From Bradyrhizobium barranii subsp. apii (GTDB lineage Bacteria > Pseudomonadota > Alphaproteobacteria > Rhizobiales > Xanthobacteraceae), in the NCBI RefSeq assembly GCF_011516635.5, contig NZ_CP096255.1:6074501-6138500 (forward strand): 64,000 nucleotides of DNA. The letters are read 5' to 3'. A program made the position numbers and the translations under genes. Of the stretch, positions 9,965 to 18,653 are shown piece by piece. Each line of letters begins with the position of its first letter. The first letter of the stretch is position 1. The notes beneath the pieces were generated by a model. It had not been told where the DNA came from. It searched no databases and was given only the letters and a program-made list of their open reading frames with translations.

Positions 9965-11293
9965 TCAGCTCTGCTTGTAGAGGCGCTTGCCCATCACCCA
10001 GGTCTCGTCGACGCACCGGTCGTCGCCGACCATCATGACGGCGAACAGCATGTTCGCGGCGTCGTCGACCGTGCGCGGACCAGCACCGTCGGCGATCAGC
10101 GACTGGTGCCAGGGTTGCGCCAGCTGGCCACCATTCGGATCGAGTGCGACGAAATCGGCTTCCTTGCCGGGGTCGAAATTGCCGAGCTTGTCGTCGATAT
10201 AGAGGCCTTCGGCGCCGCCGAGCGTGACCGACCAGAAACCGCGATAGGGCGAGAGCTTGTTGCGCTCGGCTTCCGCAAGATCCTTGCGCGCCGGATCGAT
10301 GCTGCCGTCGAGCATCGTGTTGTTGCACATGCCGACCTTGTAGGCGTCGTCGAGCACGGAGATCATCGAGAAGCGGTTGCCACCGCCGACGTCGGTGCCG
10401 AACGACATCTTGACCCGATGCTCGGGATCGGTGGCACGGCCGAGGCGGAACAGACCGCTGCCGAGGAACAGGTTCGAGCACGGGCAGAACACCACCGCGG
10501 CGCCCTTCTTGGACATGCGGCGGAACTCGTTGTTCGAGAGATAGACACCGTGGCCGCCGGAGAACTTTGGCCCGACCAGGTCGAACTTCTCGTAGACGCC
10601 GAGATAGTCCTCGCAGTCCGGATGCTCGTGCTTGAGGCGCTGACATGCCTTGAGCAGCTCCGGCGAAGCGCCGAAGGCGAAGCGCGGCGTGATGGCGTAG
10701 AGGTTGCGGCCCTTGTTGTGGTACTGCGCGATCAGCCGCTTGCTGTCGCGATAGAAGTTTTCGGGCGTGTCGATGAACTCGGCCGGCGCGTTGCGGTCGA
10801 TCCCGGTGAGGCCCGCGATCACGCGCATGTTGCGGCGGGCCGCCTCCTCGAACAGCTCTTCGGTCGCGACCGGCGAGGAGCTGGTGAAGGCCTGGCAGGT
10901 GGTGGTGCCGGCGGCGAGCAGTGCGTCGAGAAAACGCTTCACGCCGTCGCGCGCGTAGTTGCGATCCTTGTACTTGATCTCCTCGGGGTAGATCGACTTC
11001 TGGAGCCACGGCAGCAGCTGTTCGCCATAGGCGCCGAGCACGCGGGTCTGCGGCAGATGGATGTGGCCGTCGATGAAGCCCGGGACGATGATGCGGTCCT
11101 TGATATGGGTGATCTCGACGCCCGGATGCGCGGCGGCAATCTTGTCATGGGGACCGAACGCCTTGATGACGCCATCCGTGACGACCATCAGACCGTCCTG
11201 ATGGAAACGCGCGGCCGCCTGCTCGTTGCCGATGTGCTTCCAGGGATCGTCGACGAAGTCGAAGAACGTGCCGCGAATACCAACGGTGGTCAT
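9965..11293 (-). CDS. guaD: guanine deaminase
   Basis: 442 residues, the full length for guanine deaminase. The metal site PGFIDGHIHLPQ (about residue 70) is followed by the family-specific YGEQLLPWLQ, and the GTDVGGGNRFSM motif lies near residue 318. It hydrolyses guanine to xanthine and ammonia in the cytosol as part of purine salvage or nitrogen recovery. A GGAAGGAAC ribosome site precedes the start. A drug-type MFS gene sits 15 bases upstream on the same strand and the ABM-membrane gene downstream, so the three may be cotranscribed. Confidence 0.93.
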   Translation of the reverse strand: MTTVGIRGTFFDFVDDPWKHIGNEQAAARFHQDGLMVVTDGVIKAFGPHDKIAAAHPGVEITHIKDRIIVPGFIDGHIHLPQTRVLGAYGEQLLPWLQKSIYPEEIKYKDRNYARDGVKRFLDALLAAGTTTCQAFTSSSPVATEELFEEAARRNMRVIAGLTGIDRNAPAEFIDTPENFYRDSKRLIAQYHNKGRNLYAITPRFAFGASPELLKACQRLKHEHPDCEDYLGVYEKFDLVGPKFSGGHGVYLSNNEFRRMSKKGAAVVFCPCSNLFLGSGLFRLGRATDPEHRVKMSFGTDVGGGNRFSMISVLDDAYKVGMCNNTMLDGSIDPARKDLAEAERNKLSPYRGFWSVTLGGAEGLYIDDKLGNFDPGKEADFVALDPNGGQLAQPWHQSLIADGAGPRTVDDAANMLFAVMMVGDDRCVDETWVMGKRLYKQS

Positions 11294-11308
11294 GAATGGG
11301 TTCCTTCC

Positions 11309-12526
11309 TTAGGTCTGTGTGGCGTGGCGCGCCGAAGGCAGCGAGATCGCAAGCAGCGTCCCTGCGACGGCGCAGAGGCCGAGATAGAGCCAGCCGATCG
11401 GCGCCTGGGTCGCTTCAGGCAACACCGCCGCGATCGCCATGGCGCCGCTCACCGCGAGATAGCAGAGCGCGCTGATGAGGCCGCCGATCAGGCCGTGGTC
11501 GCGCTCGAACAGGCCGAGCGCCATGCCGTACATCATCGGGCACAGCACGCCGCAACCGCCGAGCACCAGCGCACCGCCGATCGTGATCGACATGAAATCG
11601 AGACCAAGCGTCATGCCGGTCGCGGTCAAGACCACAGCGCCGGCGAGAAACAGCGCGAAGGCGCCAAAGCCCATCACGCGGGCCGGCATGAAGCGCGCGA
11701 AATGCGCGCAGCCGAGTTCGCCCGCGAGATTCACGCCGCCAAGGCCGAGCGCGACAAGGCCGTAGATGGCCGCGGAATAACCGAGGCCGGTCTGGTAGAA
11801 GAACGGCGCGACGACGCCGAACGCCAGTTGCGCGCTGGCCGCGGCGGCGAACACCAGCACGAAGGCCAGGAAGCCCGGACGGACGAGCGCCTCGCGGAGA
11901 ATGCTCGCCGTGCGGCGCGGATCGAACGGCGCGCGTCGCTCGGCCGGCAGCGTCTCGGGCAGAAGCAGCACGACGATCGCAGCGACGATGGCCGCGGCGA
12001 TGGCGATAATGACGAAGACCCCGCGCCAGGATGTCAGCTCGACGATGAAGCCGCCGGCGGCCGGCGCGAGCACGGGTGCAAGCCCCCAGGCGGCACCAAG
12101 CAGTCCAGAGATCGCCGTGAGCTCGCGGCCGCGAAAGCAGTCGGCCGCAACCGCATAGGCGACGACGAGGCAGGTGCAGCCGCCGACGCCCTGCAGGAAG
12201 CGCAGCGCGAGCAGCAGCGATGCGCTGGTGGCGAGCGCACAGGCGATGCTCATCGCGATGAGAACCGATAGCCCCGCGAGCAGAACGTTACGGCGGCCGA
12301 GCGTGTCGGAGGCGATTCCAACGGGCACCAGCGCCAGACTCATGCCGAGCATGTAGGCGGTGACGGTGTTCTGCATCGACGCGGAATCGGTTGCGAGGTC
12401 CACCACCATCTGCGGCAGGCCCGGCGTATAGGCATCGAGCGGAATCTGACTGAACGGCACCACGCATAGCAGGATCGGCACGATCCCGCCCTTCGCGCGA
12501 CCAGCGTCCGAAGCAACTGCAGTCAT
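11309..12526 (-). CDS. MFS efflux transporter, Bcr/CflA family
   Basis: 405 residues with about 12 membrane segments. The loop 2-3 motif GIASDTLGRR (about residue 77) and the GxxxGP-like region around residue 155 (LGAAWGLAPVLAPAAGG) point to a 12-TM drug/H+ antiporter of the Bcr/CflA group. It is first in a possible operon with guaD and the ABM protein, which suggests purine-related or toxic-compound export, but the substrate is not evident. An IS5-type insertion lies about 120 bases upstream and may affect its promoter. Confidence 0.87.
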   Translation of the reverse strand: MTAVASDAGRAKGGIVPILLCVVPFSQIPLDAYTPGLPQMVVDLATDSASMQNTVTAYMLGMSLALVPVGIASDTLGRRNVLLAGLSVLIAMSIACALATSASLLLALRFLQGVGGCTCLVVAYAVAADCFRGRELTAISGLLGAAWGLAPVLAPAAGGFIVELTSWRGVFVIIAIAAAIVAAIVVLLLPETLPAERRAPFDPRRTASILREALVRPGFLAFVLVFAAAASAQLAFGVVAPFFYQTGLGYSAAIYGLVALGLGGVNLAGELGCAHFARFMPARVMGFGAFALFLAGAVVLTATGMTLGLDFMSITIGGALVLGGCGVLCPMMYGMALGLFERDHGLIGGLISALCYLAVSGAMAIAAVLPEATQAPIGWLYLGLCAVAGTLLAISLPSARHATQT

Positions 12527-12646
12527 GGCTCACGCCCCCTCGATGCCCGCGGGTCCTGTCTTTTCGTGCGTGCAATGAGAGGCGACGATGCAGGTTGCGG
12601 ATATTGACGCGCGGAGCGTGCCAGAACTGTGTATAAAAACTCTTAG

Positions 12647-13580
12647 AGTCTGTCCGGAAAGATTACCTTGGATTGCATAGCTTTCGCAGCATGAGTCGGA
12701 TGGAGGCCAGCTTGAGAAAGGCGAGCGCCCTGTGATTGAAGCATTCCCAATCTTTGGACAGTCTTCGGCATCGCCCGAGCCAGGCAAAGGTACGCTCGAC
12801 GATCCAGCGTTTGGGCAAGACGACGAAACGGTGAGCCTGATCGGAGCGTTTGACGATTTCGAGGTTCACGCGCTTCAGAGCGCTACGCAGCCCCTTCTGG
12901 AAATGTGGCCCTTGATATCCGCCGTCGGCGTAGAGCTTCAGAAGAAAGGGATAGAGGCCGAACAACGTTGCCATCAGGAGCACGCCGCCGTCGCGATCCT
13001 GGATGTCCGCCGCATGCACGATGGCGTGCATCAAGAGGCCTTGCGTGTCGACGAGAATGTGCCGCTTCTTGCCCTTGATCTTCTTGCCCGCGTCGTAGCC
13101 ATGGAGATCATGAGGCCCCCTTTTTCAGCGCTTTTCACGCTCTGGCTATCGATGATGGCGGCGGTGGGAGAAGCCTCGCGCTCGGCCCTTTCGCGACATT
13201 CGACATAGAGGGCGTGATGAATTTTATCGAGCGTGCCGTTCCAGCTCCACAGATCGAAGTAGCCATACAGCGTCGAGCGCGGCGGCAGGTCCTTGGGGAT
13301 CGCGCGCCACTGGCAACCTGTGCTCAGGATGTACATCAGCCCGTTGGCAATCTCGCGCAGGTCCACCGTACGCTTGTTGCCGCCGCGCTTGGCCGGCGGG
13401 ATGCGAGGCGCGATCAGCGCCCACTCCTCGTCGGTCAAGTCGCTCGGATAGCGCAGGCGGCTGCGGTCGTAGCGTGCACGGTTCTCGGTAGTCCACATTG
13501 GCGGCGCGTCCCCATCGAATCAGGCCGCTCACCTTGAATCACAACCGATTCATTCGACTCAACATGTTTTGGAACAGACA
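12647..13580 (-). mobile_element. IS5-family insertion sequence, about 934 bp
   Basis: The ends are imperfect inverted repeats: AGTCTGTCCGGAAA at the left against TGTCTGTTCCAAAA read inward from the right. The element is flanked by the direct repeat CTTAG at 12642-12646 and 13581-13585, which contains the YTAR core favoured by the IS427/IS1031 subgroup. It carries a two-frame DDE transposase on the minus strand. Intact flanking repeats suggest a recent or undisturbed insertion. Confidence 0.85.
12663..13498 (-). CDS. IS5-family transposase in two frames (programmed or mutational frameshift)
   Basis: The upstream frame (from 13498) carries the N-terminal helix-turn-helix region DLTDEEWALIAPRIP and the first catalytic aspartate in AAIIDSQSVKSAEKGG. 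The second frame, ending at 12663, carries YADGGYQG (second aspartate) and RWIVERTFAWL (glutamate). The frames join at an A5G5 run on the minus strand (13116-13125), where a -1 slip restores HGYDAGKKIKGKKRHILVD. IS427-type elements often use such a slip to make the full transposase, so this may be functional. Loss of one G is the alternative. Confidence 0.83.
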
Positions 13581-13585
13581 CTTAG

Positions 13586-13867
13586 ATTAGGAGGCCCGCT
13601 TCAATGCGGGCGGCTGATGCTCTGGTCCTCGCGGCCTGGGGATGCTCCAACAAAAAATGCGAAAACAACCCCATGCACAGTACAAATCATTGAAGAATTT
13701 CGCTCCGGCATGGCGCTAGCGTGGCCCCCGAGGACGTTTGACACGTCGGGCAAAACAGGCGCAGGACTGCATCATCCCCGCTTGTGAATTCCCGCCGCAC
13801 AGAAGCCATTAACCGTTCGGAAGGCATCGCCGTTTCGAGCGCAGGATCGGCATCGACCAGGCGCAGA
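13586..13867. other. intergenic stretch after the IS element, no gene seen
   Basis: No convincing coding frame. GCCCGC-ttcaat-GCGGGC at 13594-13611 forms a perfect 6-bp hairpin just outside the element but lacks a T run. The remainder, including CGTCGGGCAAAACAGGCGC around 13746, looks like degraded sequence. Confidence 0.4.
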
Positions 13868-14641
13868 TCAAAGCAGGAAGCCGTTGAGAGCTACCAGAAA
13901 CTGCCGCGGCGACTGAAGCTGCGGCACGTGCGCGCAGCCTGGAATGACCTTGAGTTCGGCGCGCGGCAAACCGGCGGCCAGCTCGCGCGACATTGGCGGA
14001 GGGGTCGCTTCGTCGTGCTCACCAACCAGAACGAGGGCAGGAACTTTCACCGCGGCAAGTTCGGCGCGGAGATCGAGGCTTGCCAACGCGTCGCATGCGC
14101 TGCGAAACACATCGGGATCCGTCTGCAGAAAAGCTTCACGACGATCCCGCATCAGTTCGGGATGCCGCTCCTGAAACTCCGGCGCAAACAAGCGTCGCAT
14201 CGCAACGTCAGTGATCGCCTCGAGTCCCTTCTCCCGCGAGACCCTCGCCATGTTGCGAAACGCCTCGCGGCCGGGCTCCGAAAACGCCGCGCCGCAATCG
14301 GCGAGAACGAGCTTGCTGGCGATCTCCGGGTGCCGGATCGCCATCTGCAAGGCGACGAAGCCGCCATAGCCATTGCCGAGCACGATCGCCGGCGCACCGC
14401 CCGCAGCCTCCTTCACGGCCTCCGCCATCCTGTCCGCGACAACGACGAGCCCGCCTTCGACCGCGCGTGAACGGCCGAACCCCGGCAACTCCGGCACGAT
14501 GGTGCGAAACGATCCCTCAAGCTCGGGCACGATCGCATCGAAGCTCGCACGGTCCGACAACAGCGAGTGGAAGAGAAACAGCGGCGGCCCCTCGCCCGAT
14601 TGCGCGGCGTTGACGGTCCCGTTGGCAAGAAGCCTGTCCAT
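13868..14641 (-). CDS. alpha/beta hydrolase-fold protein with glycine at the nucleophile position
   Basis: 257 residues. The fold is clear: oxyanion region LFLFHSLLSD, the strand-5 elbow VLGNGYGGFVALQ, the acid in LVGEHDEATPP (about 213) and the histidine in GCAHVPQLQSP (about 238). The elbow reads G-N-G-Y-G, so residue 91, normally Ser, Cys or Asp, is Gly. The protein is therefore unlikely to be an ordinary serine hydrolase. It is divergent from a GntR-ALDH-MFS operon; the nearest families by pattern are enol-lactonase and carboxylic-ester hydrolases. Function unassigned. Confidence 0.85.
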   Translation of the reverse strand: MDRLLANGTVNAAQSGEGPPLFLFHSLLSDRASFDAIVPELEGSFRTIVPELPGFGRSRAVEGGLVVVADRMAEAVKEAAGGAPAIVLGNGYGGFVALQMAIRHPEIASKLVLADCGAAFSEPGREAFRNMARVSREKGLEAITDVAMRRLFAPEFQERHPELMRDRREAFLQTDPDVFRSACDALASLDLRAELAAVKVPALVLVGEHDEATPPPMSRELAAGLPRAELKVIPGCAHVPQLQSPRQFLVALNGFLL

Positions 14642-14705
14642 GTCCGGTCTTTCCTTAACTTCGTCGGCGGGATCACACCCGTTTGCGTGCCGTGGAGGCC
14701 CCCGA

Positions 14706-14717
14706 TTGATAAATCAA
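14706..14717. promoter_or_regulatory. candidate GntR operator
   Basis: TTGAT-aa-ATCAA is a perfect inverted repeat in the divergent gap between the alpha/beta hydrolase gene and the GntR gene. The two-base spacer is too short for a typical FNR/FixK box (four bases), so autoregulation by the adjacent GntR protein is the preferred reading. Confidence 0.35.
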
Positions 14718-14797
14718 CTGTCAGGGAATTCAAGCATTTGGCGCTTGACGTGAAATATCAGGATTGCCAAATTGGAGCCAATGAGGTCCCTAGAATC

Positions 14798-15448
14798 ATG
14801 CTTTTGCGCGAAAACATCTACGATCTTCTCCGATCTGATATTTTAGCCTGCCGTTTTGCTCCGGGCGATGAAATGCGGGAGCAGGATCTGGCCGAACGCT
14901 ATTCGGTGAGCCGCCAACCGGTTCGGGATGCGCTTTTGAGGCTGCAGCGCGAGCATTTGGTGACGGTGCAGCCGCGCCAGGGCTACCGGGTCACGCCGAT
15001 CTCGCTGTCGGACGCCCGCGACCTCCTCCGCTTCCGTCTTACTCTGGAGCCGGCCTGCGTCGCCGAGGCGATCGAGAGCGCTCCGGACAGCGTTCTGAAA
15101 TCGCTCGATGAATTTCGCCGCTTCTCCGGCAACCACGAAGACTTCATCGCCTACAACCGCGGCTTCCACTCCGCGCTGGCTCATGCGTCCGGCAATCGCC
15201 GCATGGCGACGGCGCTGTGCGACCTGATCGGCCAGGCCGACCGGCTGGTCCGCGTCAGCGTGTCCAATCTGAAGGGTCACGATCCGGCAAAGCTCGTCGC
15301 CGAGCACGTCGCCCTGATCGACGCCATGCAGAGCCGCGAAACGCGAACCGCGGCGCGCATCATCAAGGCCCATATCGGGGCCACCGAAAAACGCGTTCTG
15401 CCGGCGCTCAAGCGCAACGCCGTCATCGTCGAGGAGAGATCATCATGA
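14798..15448 (+). CDS. GntR-family regulator, FCD (FadR-type) domain
   Basis: 216 residues: an N-terminal winged helix (EQDLAERYSVSRQPVRDALLRLQREHLV, about 27-55) and an all-helical FCD domain with the metal-binding pattern of an early aspartate region, FHSALAHASGN and the late EHVALIDAM. The ATG at 14798 was chosen because upstream residues of the open frame overlap the divergent gene and lack homology; GAGG lies 11 bases before it. Its TGA overlaps the ATG of the aldehyde dehydrogenase gene, so the regulator and its likely target are one transcript. Confidence 0.87.
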   Translation: MLLRENIYDLLRSDILACRFAPGDEMREQDLAERYSVSRQPVRDALLRLQREHLVTVQPRQGYRVTPISLSDARDLLRFRLTLEPACVAEAIESAPDSVLKSLDEFRRFSGNHEDFIAYNRGFHSALAHASGNRRMATALCDLIGQADRLVRVSVSNLKGHDPAKLVAEHVALIDAMQSRETRTAARIIKAHIGATEKRVLPALKRNAVIVEERSS

Positions 15449-16974
15449 ACATTCCGTCAAAACCCGCGTCGATCGACGTCGAAACCCACGGCAATTTCAT
15501 CGACGGACGTGAAGTCGAAGCCGGCAACGGCGTGATGCTCGACGTCCGCAATCCCGCGACCGGCGACGTCATCGCCCGCATCCCCAATTCGACCGCCGAG
15601 GACATCGACCGCGCGATGAAGAGCGCGCGCGCGGCGTTCGAAGGCAAAGCCTGGGGCGGCATGGACACACGCGCGCGTGCCAGACTGGTCAACAAGCTCG
15701 CCGATGCTTTCGAGGCCAATCTCGACAGCCTGTACCGGCTGGAAACCCTCAACAACGGCCGGCCGGTCAACGAGACCCGCGCCCAGCTCTCCCGCCTGCC
15801 CGACTTCTTCCGCTACTTTGCCGGCGTTGCGCTGGCGCGCCGCGACTCCGTCATCCCGGTCGAAGGCGCCTATCTGAACTACACGCTCCGCACCCCGATC
15901 GGCATCGTCGCCAATTGCACGCCGTTCAATCATCCACTGATGATCCTGTGCAAGTCGCTGGCCGTGGTGCTGGCGACCGGATGCGTCACCGTGGTCAAGC
16001 CGTCCGAATACACGCCGCTGACGACGTTGAAGCTCGCGCAGATCTTCACCGAAGCCGGCCTTCCGCCCGGCGTCTTCAACATCGTTCTCGGCCTCGGCCA
16101 GAACGCCGGCAAGATGCTGGCCGAGCATGGCGACATCAACAAGCTGGTCCTGACCGGCGGCACCGAGGCAGGCCGCATCGCCGGCAGCGCGGCCGCAAAA
16201 GTGTTCGCGCATCAAACCATGGAGCTCGGCGGCAAGACGCCGGTGATGGTGTTCGACGATTTCGACGTCGACCGCGCCGTCAACTACGCCGCATTCGGCG
16301 CTTTCATCGGCGCCGGCCAAACCTGCGTCTGCGCCTCGCGCCACATCGTCCAGGCTTCGATCTATGACGAATTCGTCGAGAAGCTGCAGGCCAAGACCCG
16401 CACGATCCGCGTCGGCGATCCCTTCGATGCGAACACCCAAATGGGCCCCGTGATCTCCGCCCGGCAGCGCGACCGCGTTCTCACCTACGTAGGCTACGGC
16501 CACGAGGATGGCGCGCGTCTCGTCACCGGCGGTGTTGCCGCGAAGGTGCCGGGTCACGACAACGGCTATTTCGTCGAGCCGACGGTGTTCGCCGACGTCA
16601 CATCCGACATGCGCATCTTCCAGGAGGAAGTGTTTGGTCCCTTCACCTCGGTGACGCCGTTCAAGGACGAGGCCGATGCGCTTCGGCTTGCCAACAACTC
16701 GCCGTTCGGCCTCGCCGCAGCCATCCGCACCCGCGACGTCGCGCGCGCGCATCGTGTCGCCGCCTCCGTCAAGGCCGGCATCGTCTGGATCAATGATCAC
16801 CACCGTCTCGACCCGGCCTCGCCCTGGGGTGGCGTCGACGATTCCGGCATCGGCCGCGAATGCGGCACCGAGAGCTTCAACGACCACTTCAACACCAAGA
16901 GCGTGATGGTCGCGACCCACGAGCAGCCGTTCGACTGGTATCGCGACACGGCCAACCAACAGCGCCTGAACTAG
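15445..16974 (+). CDS. NAD(P)-dependent aldehyde dehydrogenase
   Basis: 509 residues, the full ALDH superfamily. The catalytic glutamate lies in MELGGKTPV (about residue 260) and the catalytic cysteine in GAGQTCVCASR (about 296); the Rossmann-type VLTGGTEAGR loop and the C-terminal WINDHHRLDPASPWGG segment are intact. It oxidises an aldehyde to the acid in the cytosol. Coupled by a four-base overlap to the GntR gene and followed by an MFS importer, it probably acts on an imported aromatic or aliphatic aldehyde or on an intermediate. The exact substrate is not evident. Confidence 0.9.
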   Translation: MNIPSKPASIDVETHGNFIDGREVEAGNGVMLDVRNPATGDVIARIPNSTAEDIDRAMKSARAAFEGKAWGGMDTRARARLVNKLADAFEANLDSLYRLETLNNGRPVNETRAQLSRLPDFFRYFAGVALARRDSVIPVEGAYLNYTLRTPIGIVANCTPFNHPLMILCKSLAVVLATGCVTVVKPSEYTPLTTLKLAQIFTEAGLPPGVFNIVLGLGQNAGKMLAEHGDINKLVLTGGTEAGRIAGSAAAKVFAHQTMELGGKTPVMVFDDFDVDRAVNYAAFGAFIGAGQTCVCASRHIVQASIYDEFVEKLQAKTRTIRVGDPFDANTQMGPVISARQRDRVLTYVGYGHEDGARLVTGGVAAKVPGHDNGYFVEPTVFADVTSDMRIFQEEVFGPFTSVTPFKDEADALRLANNSPFGLAAAIRTRDVARAHRVAASVKAGIVWINDHHRLDPASPWGGVDDSGIGRECGTESFNDHFNTKSVMVATHEQPFDWYRDTANQQRLN

Positions 16975-17050
16975 CAAAAAACGACGAGCGGCCGACCGCC
17001 CATAGAAGGCGGGCCGCATCGACCAGAACAACAGTCAGGGGAGAGCGTAT

Positions 17051-18418
17051 ATGTCGACATTGGTGAACGCAGGCAGCCGTCTGGATCGGCTGCCGATCGG
17101 GCCATTCCACCGCCGCATCATGCTGCTGATCGGCATCGGAATGTTTTTCGACGGTTTCGACATCTATATCGCCGGGACCGTGCTCAGCGTCACGCTGAAG
17201 ACAGGCTTTTCAACCCTCGCGCAGAATGCGGTTTTCATCTCCGCGACCTTCGTCGGCATGATGCTGGGATCATTCGGCACCGGCTTCCTCGGCGACCGCT
17301 ACGGACGCCGCTTCACCTATCAATTCAATTTGCTCCTTTTCGGCGTTGCCTCCCTGGCCGCGGCGTTCTCACCGAACATGGCCTTCCTGATCGCCTGCCG
17401 TTTCGTGATGGGCGTTGGGCTCGGGGCGGAGAACGTCGTCGGCTATTCGACGATGACGGAATTCGTGCCCGCGCGCACCCGTGGCAAATGGCTCGGCTTC
17501 ACGACCGTGTGCGTCGTCACCGGTCTGCCCGTGGCGCTATTGATCGCGTCCGTGGTGGTGCCGCAATTCGGCTGGCGCTCCATGTTCGTGCTCGGCGGCG
17601 TCGGCGCGCTCGTGGTGTGGTACATGCGCAAGTCGCTGCCGGAATCGCCGCGCTGGCTGGAAGCTGTGGGACGCACCGCCGAGGCGGAAGCGCTGATGCA
17701 AGCCATCGAGAAGGAAGCCGCGCAGGGTCAGCCTCTGCCTCCTCCCGCGGCCACGACACCGGTCCCGGCATCTGCGGATCTCGGCACGCTGTTCACCGCG
17801 CCCTTGCTGTCGCGGATGATCGTCGGCGCCGTCTGCCTGATCACCATCAACACCCTGCTCTATGGCTTCGTGACCTGGCTGCCCGTGTTCTTCGTCAAGC
17901 AGGGCCTCTCGATCGCGACCTCGTTCGGCTATTCGCTGCTGATGGCGCTCGGCGCGCCCGTCGGCTCGGCCATCGGCGCGCTGACCGCCGACCGCTGGGG
18001 CCGCAAGCCGACCATCATCGGCGCATCCCTGATCACGGTGGCGCTCGGAATCCTCTACCCGATGATCTCCGACCCGATCCTGCTGCCAGCTGTCGGCTTC
18101 GCGCTGACGGTACCGATCTACGTCCTGGTCGCCCTTCTGTTCGGCATCTATATCCCCGAGCTGTTTCCGACCGAGGTCCGCCTGCGCGCCTCCGGCATCG
18201 TCAACACGCTGGGGCGCGGCGCCACGATCGTCACACCGTTCCTCGTCGTGTCGCTGTTCGAGACGCGCGGCGTGGCCGGCGTGATGGCGCTGATGATCGG
18301 ACTGCTGGTGGTGCAGATCATCACGGTCTGGGCGCTGGGCATCGAGCCGCGGCATCGCAGCCTCGAGGAGCTCAAGGCGGAGGAATCTGCCGCGCCGGTG
18401 CTGAAGGAGGCTTCCTGA
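17051..18418 (+). CDS. MFS transporter, aromatic acid / sugar-porter-like
   Basis: 455 residues with 12 predicted membrane segments and a central loop of about 70 residues. The first helix carries the DGFDIYIAG motif typical of AAHS-type aromatic-acid:proton symporters, followed by GFLGDRYGRR in loop 2-3 and PESPRWLE before the central loop. GGGGAGAG lies about seven bases before the ATG. It follows the aldehyde dehydrogenase by 76 bases and is probably in the same operon, giving a small uptake-and-oxidation unit. Confidence 0.87.
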   Translation: MSTLVNAGSRLDRLPIGPFHRRIMLLIGIGMFFDGFDIYIAGTVLSVTLKTGFSTLAQNAVFISATFVGMMLGSFGTGFLGDRYGRRFTYQFNLLLFGVASLAAAFSPNMAFLIACRFVMGVGLGAENVVGYSTMTEFVPARTRGKWLGFTTVCVVTGLPVALLIASVVVPQFGWRSMFVLGGVGALVVWYMRKSLPESPRWLEAVGRTAEAEALMQAIEKEAAQGQPLPPPAATTPVPASADLGTLFTAPLLSRMIVGAVCLITINTLLYGFVTWLPVFFVKQGLSIATSFGYSLLMALGAPVGSAIGALTADRWGRKPTIIGASLITVALGILYPMISDPILLPAVGFALTVPIYVLVALLFGIYIPELFPTEVRLRASGIVNTLGRGATIVTPFLVVSLFETRGVAGVMALMIGLLVVQIITVWALGIEPRHRSLEELKAEESAAPVLKEAS

Positions 18419-18430
18419 GGCTCTCCACCG

Positions 18431-18517
18431 CGTCATGGCCGGGCTTGTCCCGGCCATCCACGCCTTGCGACGCCGCACTGAGAACGTGGATGCCCGGGAC
18501 AAGCCCGGGCATGACGA
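18431..18517. repeat. palindromic intergenic repeat (BIME-like)
   Basis: Two opposed copies of a unit with the core CCGGGCTTGTCCCGG / CCCGGGACAAGCCCGGG are separated by about 30 bases, and can fold into one long hairpin just after the MFS stop. This form is common between genes in Bradyrhizobium. It may act as an mRNA 3'-end stabiliser or terminator. Confidence 0.7.
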
Positions 18518-18538
18518 CCAGATGCGATAGCGTCGTCG

Positions 18539-18621
18539 CCCGGATGAAGCGATAGCGTAATCCGGGTCATGCATCCGCGTCGGGATATCTCCTGGATTGC
18601 GCTGCGCTCCATCCGGGCTAC
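18539..18621. repeat. second intergenic inverted repeat family
   Basis: CCCGGATGAAGCGATAGCG followed by TAATCCGGG, and then an opposed copy ending GCTGCGCTCCATCCGGGC, pair as an imperfect long hairpin. It differs from the repeat immediately upstream and ends about 20 bases before the amidase ribosome site. Confidence 0.6.
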
Positions 18622-18653
18622 AAGGTCTCAGTCGGGATACAATGGAGCTCGTG

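Noticed and set aside
8967-11009. A 680-codon frame covering the ABM gene and part of guaD
   Set aside because: The first 350 or so residues are the out-of-frame complement of guaD coding; only the ABM end shows homology, so the gene was started at 9950.
12641-13585. Splitting the IS5 transposase into two independent genes
   Set aside because: The catalytic aspartates and glutamate are distributed over both frames, so only the joined protein makes a complete DDE core.
13569-13787. A 72-codon frame just after the IS5 element
   Set aside because: It starts within the element's end repeat and shows no coding features or ribosome site.
14706-14717. FNR/FixK box reading of TTGATAAATCAA
   Set aside because: FixK sites have four bases between the half-sites; here there are only two.
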